In this document: positions 32,500 to 42,304 of the stretch, in pieces | How positions within the stretch are numbered: the first letter of the stretch is position 1 | Layout of the letters: the number at the start of each line of letters is the position of its first letter | Origin: Micromonospora sp. M71_S20 | GTDB lineage: Bacteria; Actinomycetota; Actinomycetes; Mycobacteriales; Micromonosporaceae | Length of the DNA: 64,000 nucleotides | Direction: 5' to 3' | Assembly: GCF_003664255.1 (NCBI RefSeq) | Contig: NZ_RCCV01000004.1 | Location: 1-64,000 of the forward strand | Notes under the pieces: generated by a model | The model's database searches: none | Told to the model about the DNA's origin: nothing | What the model saw: the letters and a program-made list of their open reading frames with translations, nothing else | Translations under genes and position numbers: made by a program

Positions 32500-33594
32500 A
32501 TGCCCCAGAACATGACCCGGCGCCCGACCGCGTGGACCCCCGCCTTCGTCGCGGACGTGGTAGCCGACGTCCTGAACAGCGGCGAGAGCGCCGGCCTCTA
32601 CCGCGCCACCACACTGACGGCGCAGGACCACCAGATCCCGGCAGCCACCGTATGGCGATGGGTGGCACGCGCCACCGGAATCGAGACGGTGTCACTGCCG
32701 CCAGGGCTGCTCGTCTGCCGACTGTGCGCGCAGCCGATGGTGCTCGTGGATCTGCCTGAGCAAGAGCCGTGCTACACGTGCCGCTCGGCTTGCCCACGCC
32801 GCCCGCTGCCCGCTGCGCAGATCAGCACCCTTATCGCCGAGGCCATGCTGCAACGCGTCCCCCACCTCGTCCCCCGCGGTCGGACCCACGACGCCACCCT
32901 CTACGCACCCGGCATCATCCGCCGCATCACGGTCGGCGCGGCCCCCACAGACCTGCACATCACCTGGCACCCCGCACCACGACGCCTACACCGGCCCGAC
33001 CTGACCGCACAGCAGCGGCTCGACCTCGCCCGCCAGCGGATGGACGCCGGCGACATGACTGACGCACTCGGACTACTAGAGACCGGACTCCTCCAGATCG
33101 ATTCCCACCGCACGGGCGCCACCGCACGCGACGAGACGACCGCCACCGCCGCCGTCCTCTACGCGCAGCTTCTACTCACGACCCACCGCGCCCCGATCGC
33201 TATCGCCTGGGCCGCCTACGGCCACCGATCCCTGCGCAACATCCTTGGTGACCACAACCCGACCACGTGCCACGCGCTGAAGGTCCTCGCCGCCGCGCAC
33301 CGCCACGCCGGTCACACCTCCCAGGCCGCCGACCTGTACGCCGAACTCGCCACACACCTCCACCACGTGCTGGGCCCTCGCGCGCTGCCCACCATCGCGG
33401 CTCACGCCACCCACGCACTACTGCTGTTCGACAGCGGCGACTGCCTCACCGCACGGCAACTGCTCGCAGACACCCTCGCCACCCACAAGACCCAGCGACC
33501 CGAACACCCCGACGGCCCTCGGATGCAACACGAACTCGACCGCATGCGCCGCCACTGCCTCAACAACAAGCACCGACACCCCGCCGATGCCTGA
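32500..33594 (+). CDS. HTH / zinc-ribbon / TPR protein, copy 2
   Basis: The ATG at 32500 is used; one at 32512 is possible. The 364 residues have the same order as 27507-28595: a short HTH (AQDHQIPAATVWRWVARAT), a zinc ribbon (LLVCRLCAQPM; CYTCRSACPRR), a shared QRVPHLVPRG helix end, a recombinase-tail-like strand (RITVGAAPTDLHITWH), and TPR-like helices (AAHRHAGHTSQAADLYAELA). It closes the second lipoprotein-nuclease-GNAT-regulator set. Confidence 0.7.
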   Translation: MPQNMTRRPTAWTPAFVADVVADVLNSGESAGLYRATTLTAQDHQIPAATVWRWVARATGIETVSLPPGLLVCRLCAQPMVLVDLPEQEPCYTCRSACPRRPLPAAQISTLIAEAMLQRVPHLVPRGRTHDATLYAPGIIRRITVGAAPTDLHITWHPAPRRLHRPDLTAQQRLDLARQRMDAGDMTDALGLLETGLLQIDSHRTGATARDETTATAAVLYAQLLLTTHRAPIAIAWAAYGHRSLRNILGDHNPTTCHALKVLAAAHRHAGHTSQAADLYAELATHLHHVLGPRALPTIAAHATHALLLFDSGDCLTARQLLADTLATHKTQRPEHPDGPRMQHELDRMRRHCLNNKHRHPADA

Positions 33595-34056
33595 CGCTCA
33601 TTGGCTCTCAACCGTCTGTCCGTTACTCAAGCCTCTTACGTCAGGCACGCCGTGGCGACCCGCGCTGCCCCGAGGCGATCTTCGCCTCACCGCGAGGTGG
33701 TTGTCACGGCGCCGACTGATTGCTCAGGAGAGCCGGGGTGAATTCGTCTACCCCGCTGTCTTCTTGCTGTCGGCGATGCCCGTGGCGCCCATCAGTCGAT
33801 CCAACCTTCGTGGGATCCGCCTACTTCGCCCCTCTTTAGCCAACGGAAAAGCCGCAGTGCGCGAGTGATGACCAAAAAGACCTTTCATGTTGATTGAAGC
33901 CTATGTGATGGCATATGTTCCCTCTGATCTCGGTCCGGCCTAGGGAGGTGGCAGCATGCGTAAGGGCGTCGAGTGGGGCTGAAGAACCAGTGGTGGGCTG
34001 CTACTGTGGACGACTTGCACGAGAGGACTGGGCCGATGAACACGGGGGCCTGATTG
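33595..34056. other. Intergenic region before the GGDEF/EAL-like gene
   Basis: These 462 bases contain no convincing gene. The GC content is lower around 33860-33930. A G-run (34043-34048) serves as ribosome site for the gene at 34057. Confidence 0.5.
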
Positions 34057-36486
34057 ATGTCAACCCAGCGTGGAAGATGGGCGCTGGTCGCATTGACATC
34101 CATGGTTTGCATTATGGCGCTGGTGTGCCTCGTGTGGGCGGTAACCCATGCGGGGCAACCGGCGCGTTACTATTTCGTGTATCCGCTGATGGGTGCGGCG
34201 CTGATGGCGGTGGGCGCGATCTGTTCGGCGCCATTACCGCAACGGATGCCAATTCGGATCACTCTGACGCCCACCGCGTCGTTGGTGTGTGCCGCGGCGT
34301 TGCCGGCGCCTTGGGTGATCTTGTGTGCGGCCGTCGGCGTGGCGGTGGCACGGATGGTGACGCGGTACCCCCGCGCCTCGGGCTTGCACAAGGCGATCCA
34401 GAACACCAGCATGGACATCGTTGCGGCTGCCGCCGCAGCGGCGGTTTTGTATGCCTTCGGGGTGCGTCCCGGCTTCGTCGAGGCCGACCTGGACACGTCA
34501 GAGTTGGCACGTCTTGGAGCGGGTCTCCTGGTAGCGGCGGCCGTCGTGTTCGCCATCGAAGAGTTGATCACGAGCGCCGCAGTGATGTTGGCAACCAGTA
34601 GACCGTTCGCGCTGGTGCTGCGTACCCTCTGGCGCACCCGTCTGATCGTCGCGCTCGGCGAGATCGTCACTGCCGGCCTGTTCGCGGTCGTTATCGGGCT
34701 CGACAAGCGGGCGATGATCGCCCTGCCTGCGGTGATGCTCGTACTGCACCTCGCGGTGACGTACCGGCTGCGCATTCGTGAAGAGCGGCGCGCCTGGGAG
34801 CACCTGGCAGCGCTGACCGACGCGCTGTCGGCCCGGGACCTGCACACCGTCCTGCACACAGCCGCAGTCGGAGCGGTCGGACTATTCGGCGCCCGGACGG
34901 CCGACATCGAGATTCACGGCGGCGAGCGACTGGTGCGCGCCGACAGCGAGGCGGGGGAGGCAGGAGTCGTGTACGACGGCCCTGCATCCGAAGCTCCCGA
35001 CATAGCTGGCGCCCGAACGGTGGTGCGGCACGAGATCCGGCGCGATGCGACCGGATTGCAGGGCATGGTGCGGCTCTACCTGACAGGCCGGCGTGACGTG
35101 TTGTCAGTGCGTGAGCGGGCAACGTTGCGGGCTTTCGCCGCGAACCTGTCGACCAGCCTGGACGGCGTCCACGCCTACAGACTGTTGGCGGAAGATGCCC
35201 ATCGACACGAGCTGGCAGCCACCCAAGATCCCGACACCCGACTACCGAATCGGACGGCGGTGCTGTCTCGCGTGACGGCGAAGGCGACCGGAACCTGTCA
35301 CGTCGTGGTCGTCCGCCTGGAGAACTACCAGTTCCTGGCCGATGCGATCGGCAGGGACCGCGCGCTCAGGGTGCTCAACGAACTCGCCAGTCGGCTGTGC
35401 CGAGCGGCACGAGACGCGTCTTCCGTTGTCGGTCGCGTCGGCGACGCGGAATTCGCGCTGGTCATGTGGAACCTGTCAAAGGACACCGCCTACCAGCGGG
35501 CATGCTGGGCGGTGGCGGCGCTGCGTCGACTGGTCACCGACGAGCAGGGCCCGTTGAGCGTGCGGGCGAGCGCCGGAATGACGTCGGGACCGGCCGCGCA
35601 GGCGCACGACCTGCTGGATGCCGCGGAGCGAGTGATGTGGCGGGCGGTCCGCGCGGGACAGGACCGCCTGGTGTCCTACCAGGCGGCCCCCGTACCCGGC
35701 ACCTCGTTGGCCCGAGAGCTGCTGGACGCACGTATGTCGATTTCCTGCGAGCCGATCGTGGACCTGACCACCGGCCGCATCGTCATGGTGCAGTCGACGC
35801 CGCGATTCCTCTACTCCCGACACGACGTGTTTGCCGCCGACGAGGACATCTACCAACTCATCGACGATGAGGAAGCCTTGCGGGACCTCGCGCGCAAGGT
35901 GGTCGCACGCTCGGTGTCGGCGGCGACCACCTGGCGGGAGGCGCTGCCGCGGACAGCGTTGATCGTGCCGGTGCCGGCACGTGCGCTGACACCGCAGTTT
36001 GCTGACTCTCTGCGGGAGATGCTGAGCGGCTACGGCGTGGCCGCGTCATCGCTGGTGCTGGAGGTCGCGGAACCGACCGCGCTGCGCGATCGGAACACCA
36101 TTGAGCAGCTGCGGCACTACGGAGTACGGCTGCTGCTGGCGAACTTTGGCAGCGACCAGAACAGCTTCGAGGCACTGAACGCCGCCGACTGGAGCTTCCT
36201 GCGCCTGCACCCGGCCTACGCGCTGGACGCCGGTTGGCGGCCCGCCCGCTCCGTCATCCGCGCGGCGGCCGACCTGTCCATCGACCTGGGCTTCGCGGTC
36301 ATCGCTCCCGGCATAGCAGCCGAAGACGAACGGGATGAGTTGGCTGCCCTCGGCTGTGCTTTGGGCAGCGGCTCACTGTTCGGCGGCGCAATGTTCCCCA
36401 GCCAGTTGAGAAACCACGCGCGGCTGTGGCAGCCACGGGCTCTACCTGGGCGGGCGAGAGTGCTGCGGCTGCACCGCTCGGGATGA
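34057..36486 (+). CDS. Membrane protein with degenerate GGDEF and EAL domains
   Basis: The protein has 809 residues. Six or more N-terminal helices (to about residue 230) are followed by a GAF-like stretch, then a GGDEF domain whose motif reads RVGDAEF (about residue 460) in place of RxGGDEF. The EAL domain has EPIVDLTTGRIVMVQSTPRF, where the EAL triplet is QST. The catalytic residues of both cyclase and phosphodiesterase are therefore missing. It is probably a c-di-GMP receptor or membrane scaffold. Its 3' end overlaps the convergent gene by 45 bases. Confidence 0.83.
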   Translation: MSTQRGRWALVALTSMVCIMALVCLVWAVTHAGQPARYYFVYPLMGAALMAVGAICSAPLPQRMPIRITLTPTASLVCAAALPAPWVILCAAVGVAVARMVTRYPRASGLHKAIQNTSMDIVAAAAAAAVLYAFGVRPGFVEADLDTSELARLGAGLLVAAAVVFAIEELITSAAVMLATSRPFALVLRTLWRTRLIVALGEIVTAGLFAVVIGLDKRAMIALPAVMLVLHLAVTYRLRIREERRAWEHLAALTDALSARDLHTVLHTAAVGAVGLFGARTADIEIHGGERLVRADSEAGEAGVVYDGPASEAPDIAGARTVVRHEIRRDATGLQGMVRLYLTGRRDVLSVRERATLRAFAANLSTSLDGVHAYRLLAEDAHRHELAATQDPDTRLPNRTAVLSRVTAKATGTCHVVVVRLENYQFLADAIGRDRALRVLNELASRLCRAARDASSVVGRVGDAEFALVMWNLSKDTAYQRACWAVAALRRLVTDEQGPLSVRASAGMTSGPAAQAHDLLDAAERVMWRAVRAGQDRLVSYQAAPVPGTSLARELLDARMSISCEPIVDLTTGRIVMVQSTPRFLYSRHDVFAADEDIYQLIDDEEALRDLARKVVARSVSAATTWREALPRTALIVPVPARALTPQFADSLREMLSGYGVAASSLVLEVAEPTALRDRNTIEQLRHYGVRLLLANFGSDQNSFEALNAADWSFLRLHPAYALDAGWRPARSVIRAAADLSIDLGFAVIAPGIAAEDERDELAALGCALGSGSLFGGAMFPSQLRNHARLWQPRALPGRARVLRLHRSG

Positions 36487-37482
36487 CCGGCCGCGCCGGG
36501 CGACGCCCTCAGGCAGCGGCGCCACCGACAGCACCTGCGCGAGAGCCGAGTGGCGTGGCTCGTCGCTCGCGTTGATGGTCGCAACCAGGGGTGCCCAGCG
36601 AGCGACCTCGGCCGCCACCACGGGGGAGTCATGCCATGCGCAGGAGATACGGGCGAGGCGCCGAGTTTCCCCGCGCACATCGGACACGTCGACAGGTGGT
36701 GTCGTGTCGAGCGGGTCGTCGACAACGGGAAGCGCGGCTTGACGCCGGCGCAGCGCGACGGCGAGTGTGGCGGCGTCCGCGACCGCGGCGGCGGTAGCGG
36801 AGTCCAGGCGATAGCGGTGCGCCCGCCGCTGCGCGCTGGCGTGCACCCGCCTGCTGCACCAGGGGCGCAAAAGCCGCAGCGCATCGTGAACCTCGATGAC
36901 GCGGCGGTGGCGATGCCGGCTCCCGCCGACCTCCACCGGCAGGGGTACACCGGTGGTCGTGCTGACGATCGTCGCGTCGGGCATTCCGGCCCGCAGCTTG
37001 ATCCACAGCTGGTTGACGTGCCAGTCCGTACGACGGTCCGCCCACCACGTCGCCGGCCGCCAAGCCCGCAGTCGTGCTGGCTTTTCGCTAGGCCCGCCGC
37101 CGGACTTGGCGGCGGCACGGATCATCTGCTGGTACAGCAGGTCGGCGGCCAATTCCGCTTCGGCCTCCATGGCGGGATCGATGTCGGAGTGCATCGCACT
37201 GCCAGCGTGCCCGAGGACGAGATGCGCGACCTCGTGCAGCACGCTCTGCGTCCGCGCAAGCGTCGGCAAACTCGCGTCAACAAGGATGTAGTCGGCGCGG
37301 TCCAGAGGAACAAGGACACCGGAGGGGTAGTCCGCGCCGAACGGTTCGTTCCGGATGACCAACGGTCGCCCCCGGGAATCTCCGATCGCCTGGCACCACC
37401 CCTCGACTGTGTAGGGCTCGGGCGGCGGTGGCACTCTTGCCTTACGCAGACGCCGCCGCAGACGCGCACGAGCCCACACCAC
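36442..37482 (-). CDS. ImmA/IrrE-type metallopeptidase fused to a DUF6545-like domain
   Basis: The GTG at 37482 has GGGAGG at a good distance. The 346 residues start with an ImmA/IrrE-like zinc-peptidase domain: HEVAHLVLGH at about residue 83 (HExxH) and EAEAELAADLLYQQ as the third-ligand helix. The C-terminal part (RVIEVHDALRLLRPWCSRRV; ATAAAVADAATLAVALRRRQ) resembles the cytoplasmic DUF6545 domain of MAB_1171c-like membrane proteins. These two are normally separate neighbours. No XRE partner lies next to it. Confidence 0.75.
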   Translation of the reverse strand: MVWARARLRRRLRKARVPPPPEPYTVEGWCQAIGDSRGRPLVIRNEPFGADYPSGVLVPLDRADYILVDASLPTLARTQSVLHEVAHLVLGHAGSAMHSDIDPAMEAEAELAADLLYQQMIRAAAKSGGGPSEKPARLRAWRPATWWADRRTDWHVNQLWIKLRAGMPDATIVSTTTGVPLPVEVGGSRHRHRRVIEVHDALRLLRPWCSRRVHASAQRRAHRYRLDSATAAAVADAATLAVALRRRQAALPVVDDPLDTTPPVDVSDVRGETRRLARISCAWHDSPVVAAEVARWAPLVATINASDEPRHSALAQVLSVAPLPEGVARRGRSSRAVQPQHSRPPR

Positions 37483-37659
37483 ACCGACCTCCCGAAACTA
37501 CGATCAGTGATGATCGAAAGGTCAGAGTGTAGCGCCCAAAGGGTCACCTGCGAGTACCCGATCATCGCACCCCGCTGGAACAGCCACGTCGGCTAAGCTC
37601 CCCCTCCTCATCCACCGACACCAACGTGCCACCGCACACGTCCACAAGACGGAGGAGCA

Positions 37660-38490
37660 GTGAGCGACCAGCAACCTGACACACACGCCGCAGCCGGCGG
37701 ACGGGCCACCGTCGCACGCATCTACGACTACCTCCTCGGCGGCAAGCACAACTTCCCCGCCGACCGCGAAGCGGCACAACAGCTCATCCAGGTCGTCCCC
37801 GAAGCGGCCGACATCGCCTGGTCCAACCGCCTGTTCCTGCGCCGCGCCGTCCGAGTGCTGGCCGAGGCCGGCATCACCCAGTTCCTCGACCTCGGCTCCG
37901 GCATCCCCACCCAGGGCAACGTGCACGAGATCGCCCAAGCCATCGACCCCACCAGCAGAGTTCTGTACGTCGACATCGACCCTGTCGCCGTCGTCGCCTC
38001 CAACGAGATCCTGACGGGCAACCCCGGCTGCCGCGCCATCGAGGGCGACTTCAACCGCCCCGACCTCATCCTCGACGCCCTCGACGACGGTGACCCCGCC
38101 ACGGTGATCGACCTCAACAAGCCCACCGCCCTCATCTACTGCGCCGTACTCCAGCAGGTGCCCGACGAGCGCATCAATGACGTCGTCGCGCCGATCCGCG
38201 ACCGGCTCGCCCCCGGCAGCGCCATCGTGATCTCACACCTGAGCGCCGCAGTGACCGACACCTACGGCGAAGACGGCGTGACCACGGCGAAGAACGTCTT
38301 CCGCGCCCGCGCCGCTACCGAGATCACCCTGCGCACCGACGAGCAGATCGCCGCACTACTCGGCGACTACCGCACCCTGGCACCCGGCCTCGTACCCCTC
38401 AACAACTGGCGACCCGAGCTGAGCGAGCCAGACCCCTACGCCACGGCCCCCGGCGGCTCACCGATGCGGGGCGCGGTAGCCACCAACTGA
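37660..38490 (+). CDS. S-adenosyl methyltransferase (PF04672 type)
   Basis: The protein has 276 residues from GTG 37660, with GGAGGAG upstream. ARIYDYLLGGKHNFPADREA and FLDLGSGIPTQGNVHEIAQ are hallmarks of this actinomycete-specific family (formerly DUF574), and VLYVDIDPVAVV is the acidic strand. Family members are numerous in actinomycetes and mostly uncharacterised. It is divergent from the ImmA/IrrE gene. Confidence 0.92.
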   Translation: MSDQQPDTHAAAGGRATVARIYDYLLGGKHNFPADREAAQQLIQVVPEAADIAWSNRLFLRRAVRVLAEAGITQFLDLGSGIPTQGNVHEIAQAIDPTSRVLYVDIDPVAVVASNEILTGNPGCRAIEGDFNRPDLILDALDDGDPATVIDLNKPTALIYCAVLQQVPDERINDVVAPIRDRLAPGSAIVISHLSAAVTDTYGEDGVTTAKNVFRARAATEITLRTDEQIAALLGDYRTLAPGLVPLNNWRPELSEPDPYATAPGGSPMRGAVATN

Positions 38491-38556
38491 GCATCGAGGC
38501 CGCACTCGTGCCGAAAGCCCTGGCCGGTGCCGGAGGTGCTTGCCATACTCTAAGGC

Positions 38557-39135
38557 ATGGCGAACGGGTCGACCTGTCACCACTGTGGAACTACTGGCAC
38601 AGCCCGCGCCCTGCCCGCAGTGCACGCAGCGGGGACACGCATGGCGCGCACATCCACCACCACCACCATCGTCGGGGGCGCAGTCGCCGTCCGCAGTCGC
38701 AGCCGCACCAGGTCATCGAGCCTGCTGGCGACACAACTGCGTCCCCCCGCCGCGCAGCCCTCCGCGTCACGCCCAGCCACAGCGGCAGCAGGATGCGCCG
38801 CGCTGGCCCTCTTCATCCTCTACGGGCTGCTGGCCTCGTCGACGACTTCCACGCAGGACGCCTCAGCAGCGCTGTTCATGGCAGCGGTCCTCACCACGGC
38901 CGCCGCCCTGACGGCAGTCGTGGCGGCTGCACGCTGGCGACGTACGCGGCAGTCAGCCGTGACGACGGCGCGAGCGATGAGCGTCTGGCGCGCAGGCACC
39001 TGGTGCGTCAATTGCCACTACGTGACCTTGCCGATCCCAGGCACCGGCCGCCCGGCCCTGGTGAACGCCGAACACGCTCATCGAGCGATCCGCGACCTCG
39101 CAACCTCCGGCGCCACCGCAGTTGCCCTGCGCTGA
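38557..39135 (+). CDS. Zinc-ribbon membrane protein
   Basis: The protein has 192 residues. An N-terminal STCHHCGTTG and a C-terminal WCVNCHYV are two CxxC pairs that could form one zinc site or two half ribbons. Two hydrophobic helices lie between (AGCAALALFILYGLL and AALFMAAVLTTAAALTAVVA). No family is recognised. Confidence 0.55.
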   Translation: MANGSTCHHCGTTGTARALPAVHAAGTRMARTSTTTTIVGGAVAVRSRSRTRSSSLLATQLRPPAAQPSASRPATAAAGCAALALFILYGLLASSTTSTQDASAALFMAAVLTTAAALTAVVAAARWRRTRQSAVTTARAMSVWRAGTWCVNCHYVTLPIPGTGRPALVNAEHAHRAIRDLATSGATAVALR

Positions 39136-39183
39136 TACGCGGGAGCTGGCCCGTGCCCAGCGGCGACCCAGCCCAGCGAGTTC

Positions 39184-39914
39184 GTGGCCGCTGTCAACGC
39201 CTACTGCGCAGAGAATCAGCACAGCGACAACATCCCTGCCTGCCCGTCCGGCCGACCGCTCCTCAGCCGCCGGTTCCGGCGCACGCTGGCCTGGCACATC
39301 ATCCGCCGCCCTCGCGGGCTGGTGGGCGCCACGATCCAGTACGGCCACGTCCGCACCCAGATCATGCTCGGCTATGGCGGCAGCTTCGCGTCCGGCTTTC
39401 CAGACGTCACTGCCGTCGAGGAGTTCCTCCAACGGCTGGACGAGATCCTGGAGGACCAGCAGCGACTCGAAGACGGTGAACACGTCAGCGGGCCGGCCGC
39501 CGACACCTACCGCCAGCGAGTCGGTGACGCGAAGGCGACCTTCGCCGGCCGCGTCCTACGCAGCAGGCAACAGGTCCACGCCATCACCTCGAACCTCAAC
39601 CTGCAAATCTCCCCCGGCAGAGGCATGACCTGCGTCTTCAGCGCCCCGACCGCCGCTTGCGAGCTTCCCTCTCCACGCACCGCGGACAGCCGCCGCACAC
39701 CTGCCTTGGACGACTGCCGGCCCTACTGCGGCAACATCGCGCGGACCGACCGCGACGTCAATGAGCTCCGCGTTGATGCCAGCCATGTGGCTGATGTCGT
39801 CGCTGACCCTCTCGCGCCACCGATCCGACACCAGCGCGAGGAAGCGACGCTCCACCGGATCACCGAGAAGCACGACGCCGACGCATCGCCCTCGCAGCCC
39901 GACGGAAAGCCGCA
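39184..39914 (+). pseudogene. Tyrosine-recombinase C-terminal fragment
   Basis: The text FRRTLAWHIIRRPRGLVGAT, QYGHVRTQIMLGYGGSFASG and the later ALDDCRPYCGN match the end of the large actinobacterial integrases that occur with a second integrase and a small coiled-coil protein. Only this end is present: there is a stop just upstream of 39150 and no core-binding domain. The frame continues to 40083 over the next gene, so an indel near the end is likely. It marks a former mobile element at the edge of the defence island. Confidence 0.65.
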
Positions 39915-40144
39915 TGACCACGCCAGAAGCAGAGGTCAGGTCGGAGCGAAAGCAGATCGAGGCGGCGATCGAACGTCTGCTGGCCGGAGCACCGCTGCGG
40001 TCCAACGGCGACCTCACCGTCATCCAGCTTGCTCTCGAAGCCGACGTGAAGCGGTGGAAGCTCACGCACCGAGAGCAGCTTGAGAAGACCAACCGAGAAC
40101 TCCGTGAGGAGATCGAGGTGCTCCGGGCGACCGTGAGCTGCTAG
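39914..40144 (+). CDS. Small coiled-coil protein of integrase-module type (DUF6262-like)
   Basis: The protein has 76 residues. SERKQIEAAIERLLAGAPLR, SNGDLTVIQLALEADVKRWK and the following helix RELREEIEVLRATV are what follows the double tyrosine recombinases of actinomycetes. It survives although the recombinase before it is truncated, so it may no longer work. Confidence 0.6.
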   Translation: MTTPEAEVRSERKQIEAAIERLLAGAPLRSNGDLTVIQLALEADVKRWKLTHREQLEKTNRELREEIEVLRATVSC

Positions 40145-40310
40145 GCCCAAGTGATCGACGACCTCAATACCGCGTTCGAGAGTCACAGCCCTCAGAGATC
40201 AGCGCTTGCGAAGCGTCTAATCCGTCTTCTGCGGGTTCCGGTCGTTGTCGCGGTGCGGCACACTGGTCCATCGGCAAGTCGAACGGCGCTATGTTACGGG
40301 GATACAGCCG

Positions 40311-42290
40311 ATGCATCTCAGCAAGTTGGTGATAACCGGGTTCCGAGCCAGCGCCAACGGCGTCCTCGAGTGCACCATCCCAGGACGGTTCTCGGTGCTG
40401 CTCGGTGCCAACAATGCCGGCAAGTCGACGATCTGCGATGCGGTCTTCCTGGGCCACCGGCTGCGGTTTCCCCGCCTTCCCAACCCTCCGTCGACAACTC
40501 TCGGCCCCGGCGGCCGCAGCATCACAGTGGAGTACTCGTACGCCGCGAGCCCCATGGACGAGGGGCCGCTGGGCACCAAACTGCAAGTGGCAGCGGGAAC
40601 GGTTAGCACCGGCATCGCGGGAACCTGGACGTACGGGCTACGCCGGGACCTCGGGCGCGTCGCCACGAACCTGGAACACGCCACCGACCTGATCAACGAC
40701 GTCCGGGTGATCTATCTGCCGGCGTGGCGTAATCCAGTCGACGACCTCGCCCGCCGAGAGGCCCGTGTGCTGGTGGAACTGCTGCGCGCACAGCAGCAGC
40801 GGCTGACCGGCAGCCGTAACTTGCGGACGCTGCGGGGCATGGCGGCAGGCTTGCTGGACACGCTGGCCCAGCACGAAATCTTGCAAAGTATCGAGCAGCG
40901 TGTCGGTGAACATCTGCGGCATCTGACCGCCGGGATCTCACGGCAGTGGCCGTTCGTGCGGGGCCAAGCGGTCAACGACGAATACCTGGCCCGGGTGCTG
41001 GAGCTGATGCTCGCTACGGTCGCAGACCGGGCCGAGGCCCGTCAGCTCGAAATCAGCGGGCTCGGGTACGTCAACCTGTTGCACATCGCGGTGACCTTGG
41101 CCGCGATCCCGGATTCGACAGCCCTGCACGCGGCCGACACGGCCGCAGACGTCAAGGCCATGGCAACCGGCACTGCACCCGGCGGTGAAACCGTCACACC
41201 GGGCATCGATGCACCGATGGTGGTTCCGCCGGAGGGAGACGTCTCGGGCGTGCAGGAACCCGTGGATGATCCGGACGCGCAGGTGGCGGCTGCCACAGCC
41301 AGATTGGCGCAGGCTAAAGCCGAGCGAGACTCGGAGGACGACTCGTTCTTCCCGTCGACGCCGTTCCACGCCACCGTCGTGATCGAGGAACCAGAGGCGC
41401 ACCTGCACCCGCAGCTGCAGCACGCCCTGGCCCGGTATCTTCGCCAGGTGGTCGAGCAGCGTCCGGAGCTGCAGGTAATCCTGTCGAGCCACGCCACCGA
41501 CATCGTCGCCTCCTGCCTGCCCGAGGAACTGGTCGTGGTGCGCCGTACCGCCAGTGGTGCTCACGTGACGCGGCCGGTCGGGCTCCTGCCCCGCGGGGAC
41601 CGTGACAAGGTACTGCGGTTCGCCCGGCTGCACATGGACGCGACCCGGTCAGCAGCGCTGTTCTCCGAACGGGTCCTGTTCGTCGAAGGCGTCACCGAGG
41701 CCGCGGTGCTACGACTGTTCGGCCGGGTCTGGGCCGGCGACGATATCGACAAGGCGGCCTTCGTTGACGCGCTCACGATCACGGTGATGGGCTGGAAAGT
41801 CGGCGAATGGCCGGCGCAGCTGCTCGCGACACCCGGCTACGAACTCGCGACCCGGGTCGCGGTCCTCGCCGACAGCGACAAGCAGCCGGACGCGTCGTAC
41901 GGCCCACCCGCGTGGGTCGGCAGCTACGATCAGGACACGCTGAGATATTTCATTAGCCATCCCACCCTCGAACCATCACTCGTCACCGGCAACGAGGACC
42001 TGTTCACCGCCGCACTGCACGAGACCGGCCTGGACGTGCCCGAGCCGCTCGACGTGGCCGGCGTCTACCGACTGTTCGCCAGCAGAAGCTCCGACGGCAC
42101 CCGCCCGGAGGGCCCCGGCAAGGCGCTGAAGGCGCAGTTCTCCCTCAACCTGGCGCAACTGCTGGAACACCGCGTCCGTACCGACCCGGCGGCGATCACC
42201 GTTCCCGGGCACATCGCAGCGCTCTACGACTTCTTGTCCGATCCGAACGCCGCCCTGCCCGACCCGGTCACCACCGACCTGCCGTTCTGA
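40311..42290 (+). CDS. gajA: OLD-family ATPase/TOPRIM nuclease, Gabija GajA-like
   Basis: ATG 40311 has CGGGG upstream. The 659 residues start with an SMC-like ATPase (LSKLVITGFRA; Walker A GANNAGKST). The ABC core continues with VVIEEPEAHLHPQLQHAL (Walker B and D-loop) and VILSSHATDIV. A TOPRIM domain follows: VLFVEGVTEAAVL (catalytic Glu) and VLADSDK (DxD). All needed residues are present. It is slightly longer than typical GajA, with a charged Asp/Pro-rich insertion before Walker B. The UvrD-like helicase 15 bases downstream supports a Gabija-type phage-defence pair rather than a lone OLD protein. Confidence 0.83.
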   Translation: MHLSKLVITGFRASANGVLECTIPGRFSVLLGANNAGKSTICDAVFLGHRLRFPRLPNPPSTTLGPGGRSITVEYSYAASPMDEGPLGTKLQVAAGTVSTGIAGTWTYGLRRDLGRVATNLEHATDLINDVRVIYLPAWRNPVDDLARREARVLVELLRAQQQRLTGSRNLRTLRGMAAGLLDTLAQHEILQSIEQRVGEHLRHLTAGISRQWPFVRGQAVNDEYLARVLELMLATVADRAEARQLEISGLGYVNLLHIAVTLAAIPDSTALHAADTAADVKAMATGTAPGGETVTPGIDAPMVVPPEGDVSGVQEPVDDPDAQVAAATARLAQAKAERDSEDDSFFPSTPFHATVVIEEPEAHLHPQLQHALARYLRQVVEQRPELQVILSSHATDIVASCLPEELVVVRRTASGAHVTRPVGLLPRGDRDKVLRFARLHMDATRSAALFSERVLFVEGVTEAAVLRLFGRVWAGDDIDKAAFVDALTITVMGWKVGEWPAQLLATPGYELATRVAVLADSDKQPDASYGPPAWVGSYDQDTLRYFISHPTLEPSLVTGNEDLFTAALHETGLDVPEPLDVAGVYRLFASRSSDGTRPEGPGKALKAQFSLNLAQLLEHRVRTDPAAITVPGHIAALYDFLSDPNAALPDPVTTDLPF

Positions 42291-42304
42291 CCGAGCGGCG
42301 ACCA

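Noticed and set aside
33587..33868. 93-codon plus-strand ORF after the second TPR gene
   Set aside because: It has no ribosome-binding site, no recognisable fold, and biased composition. It is treated as intergenic.
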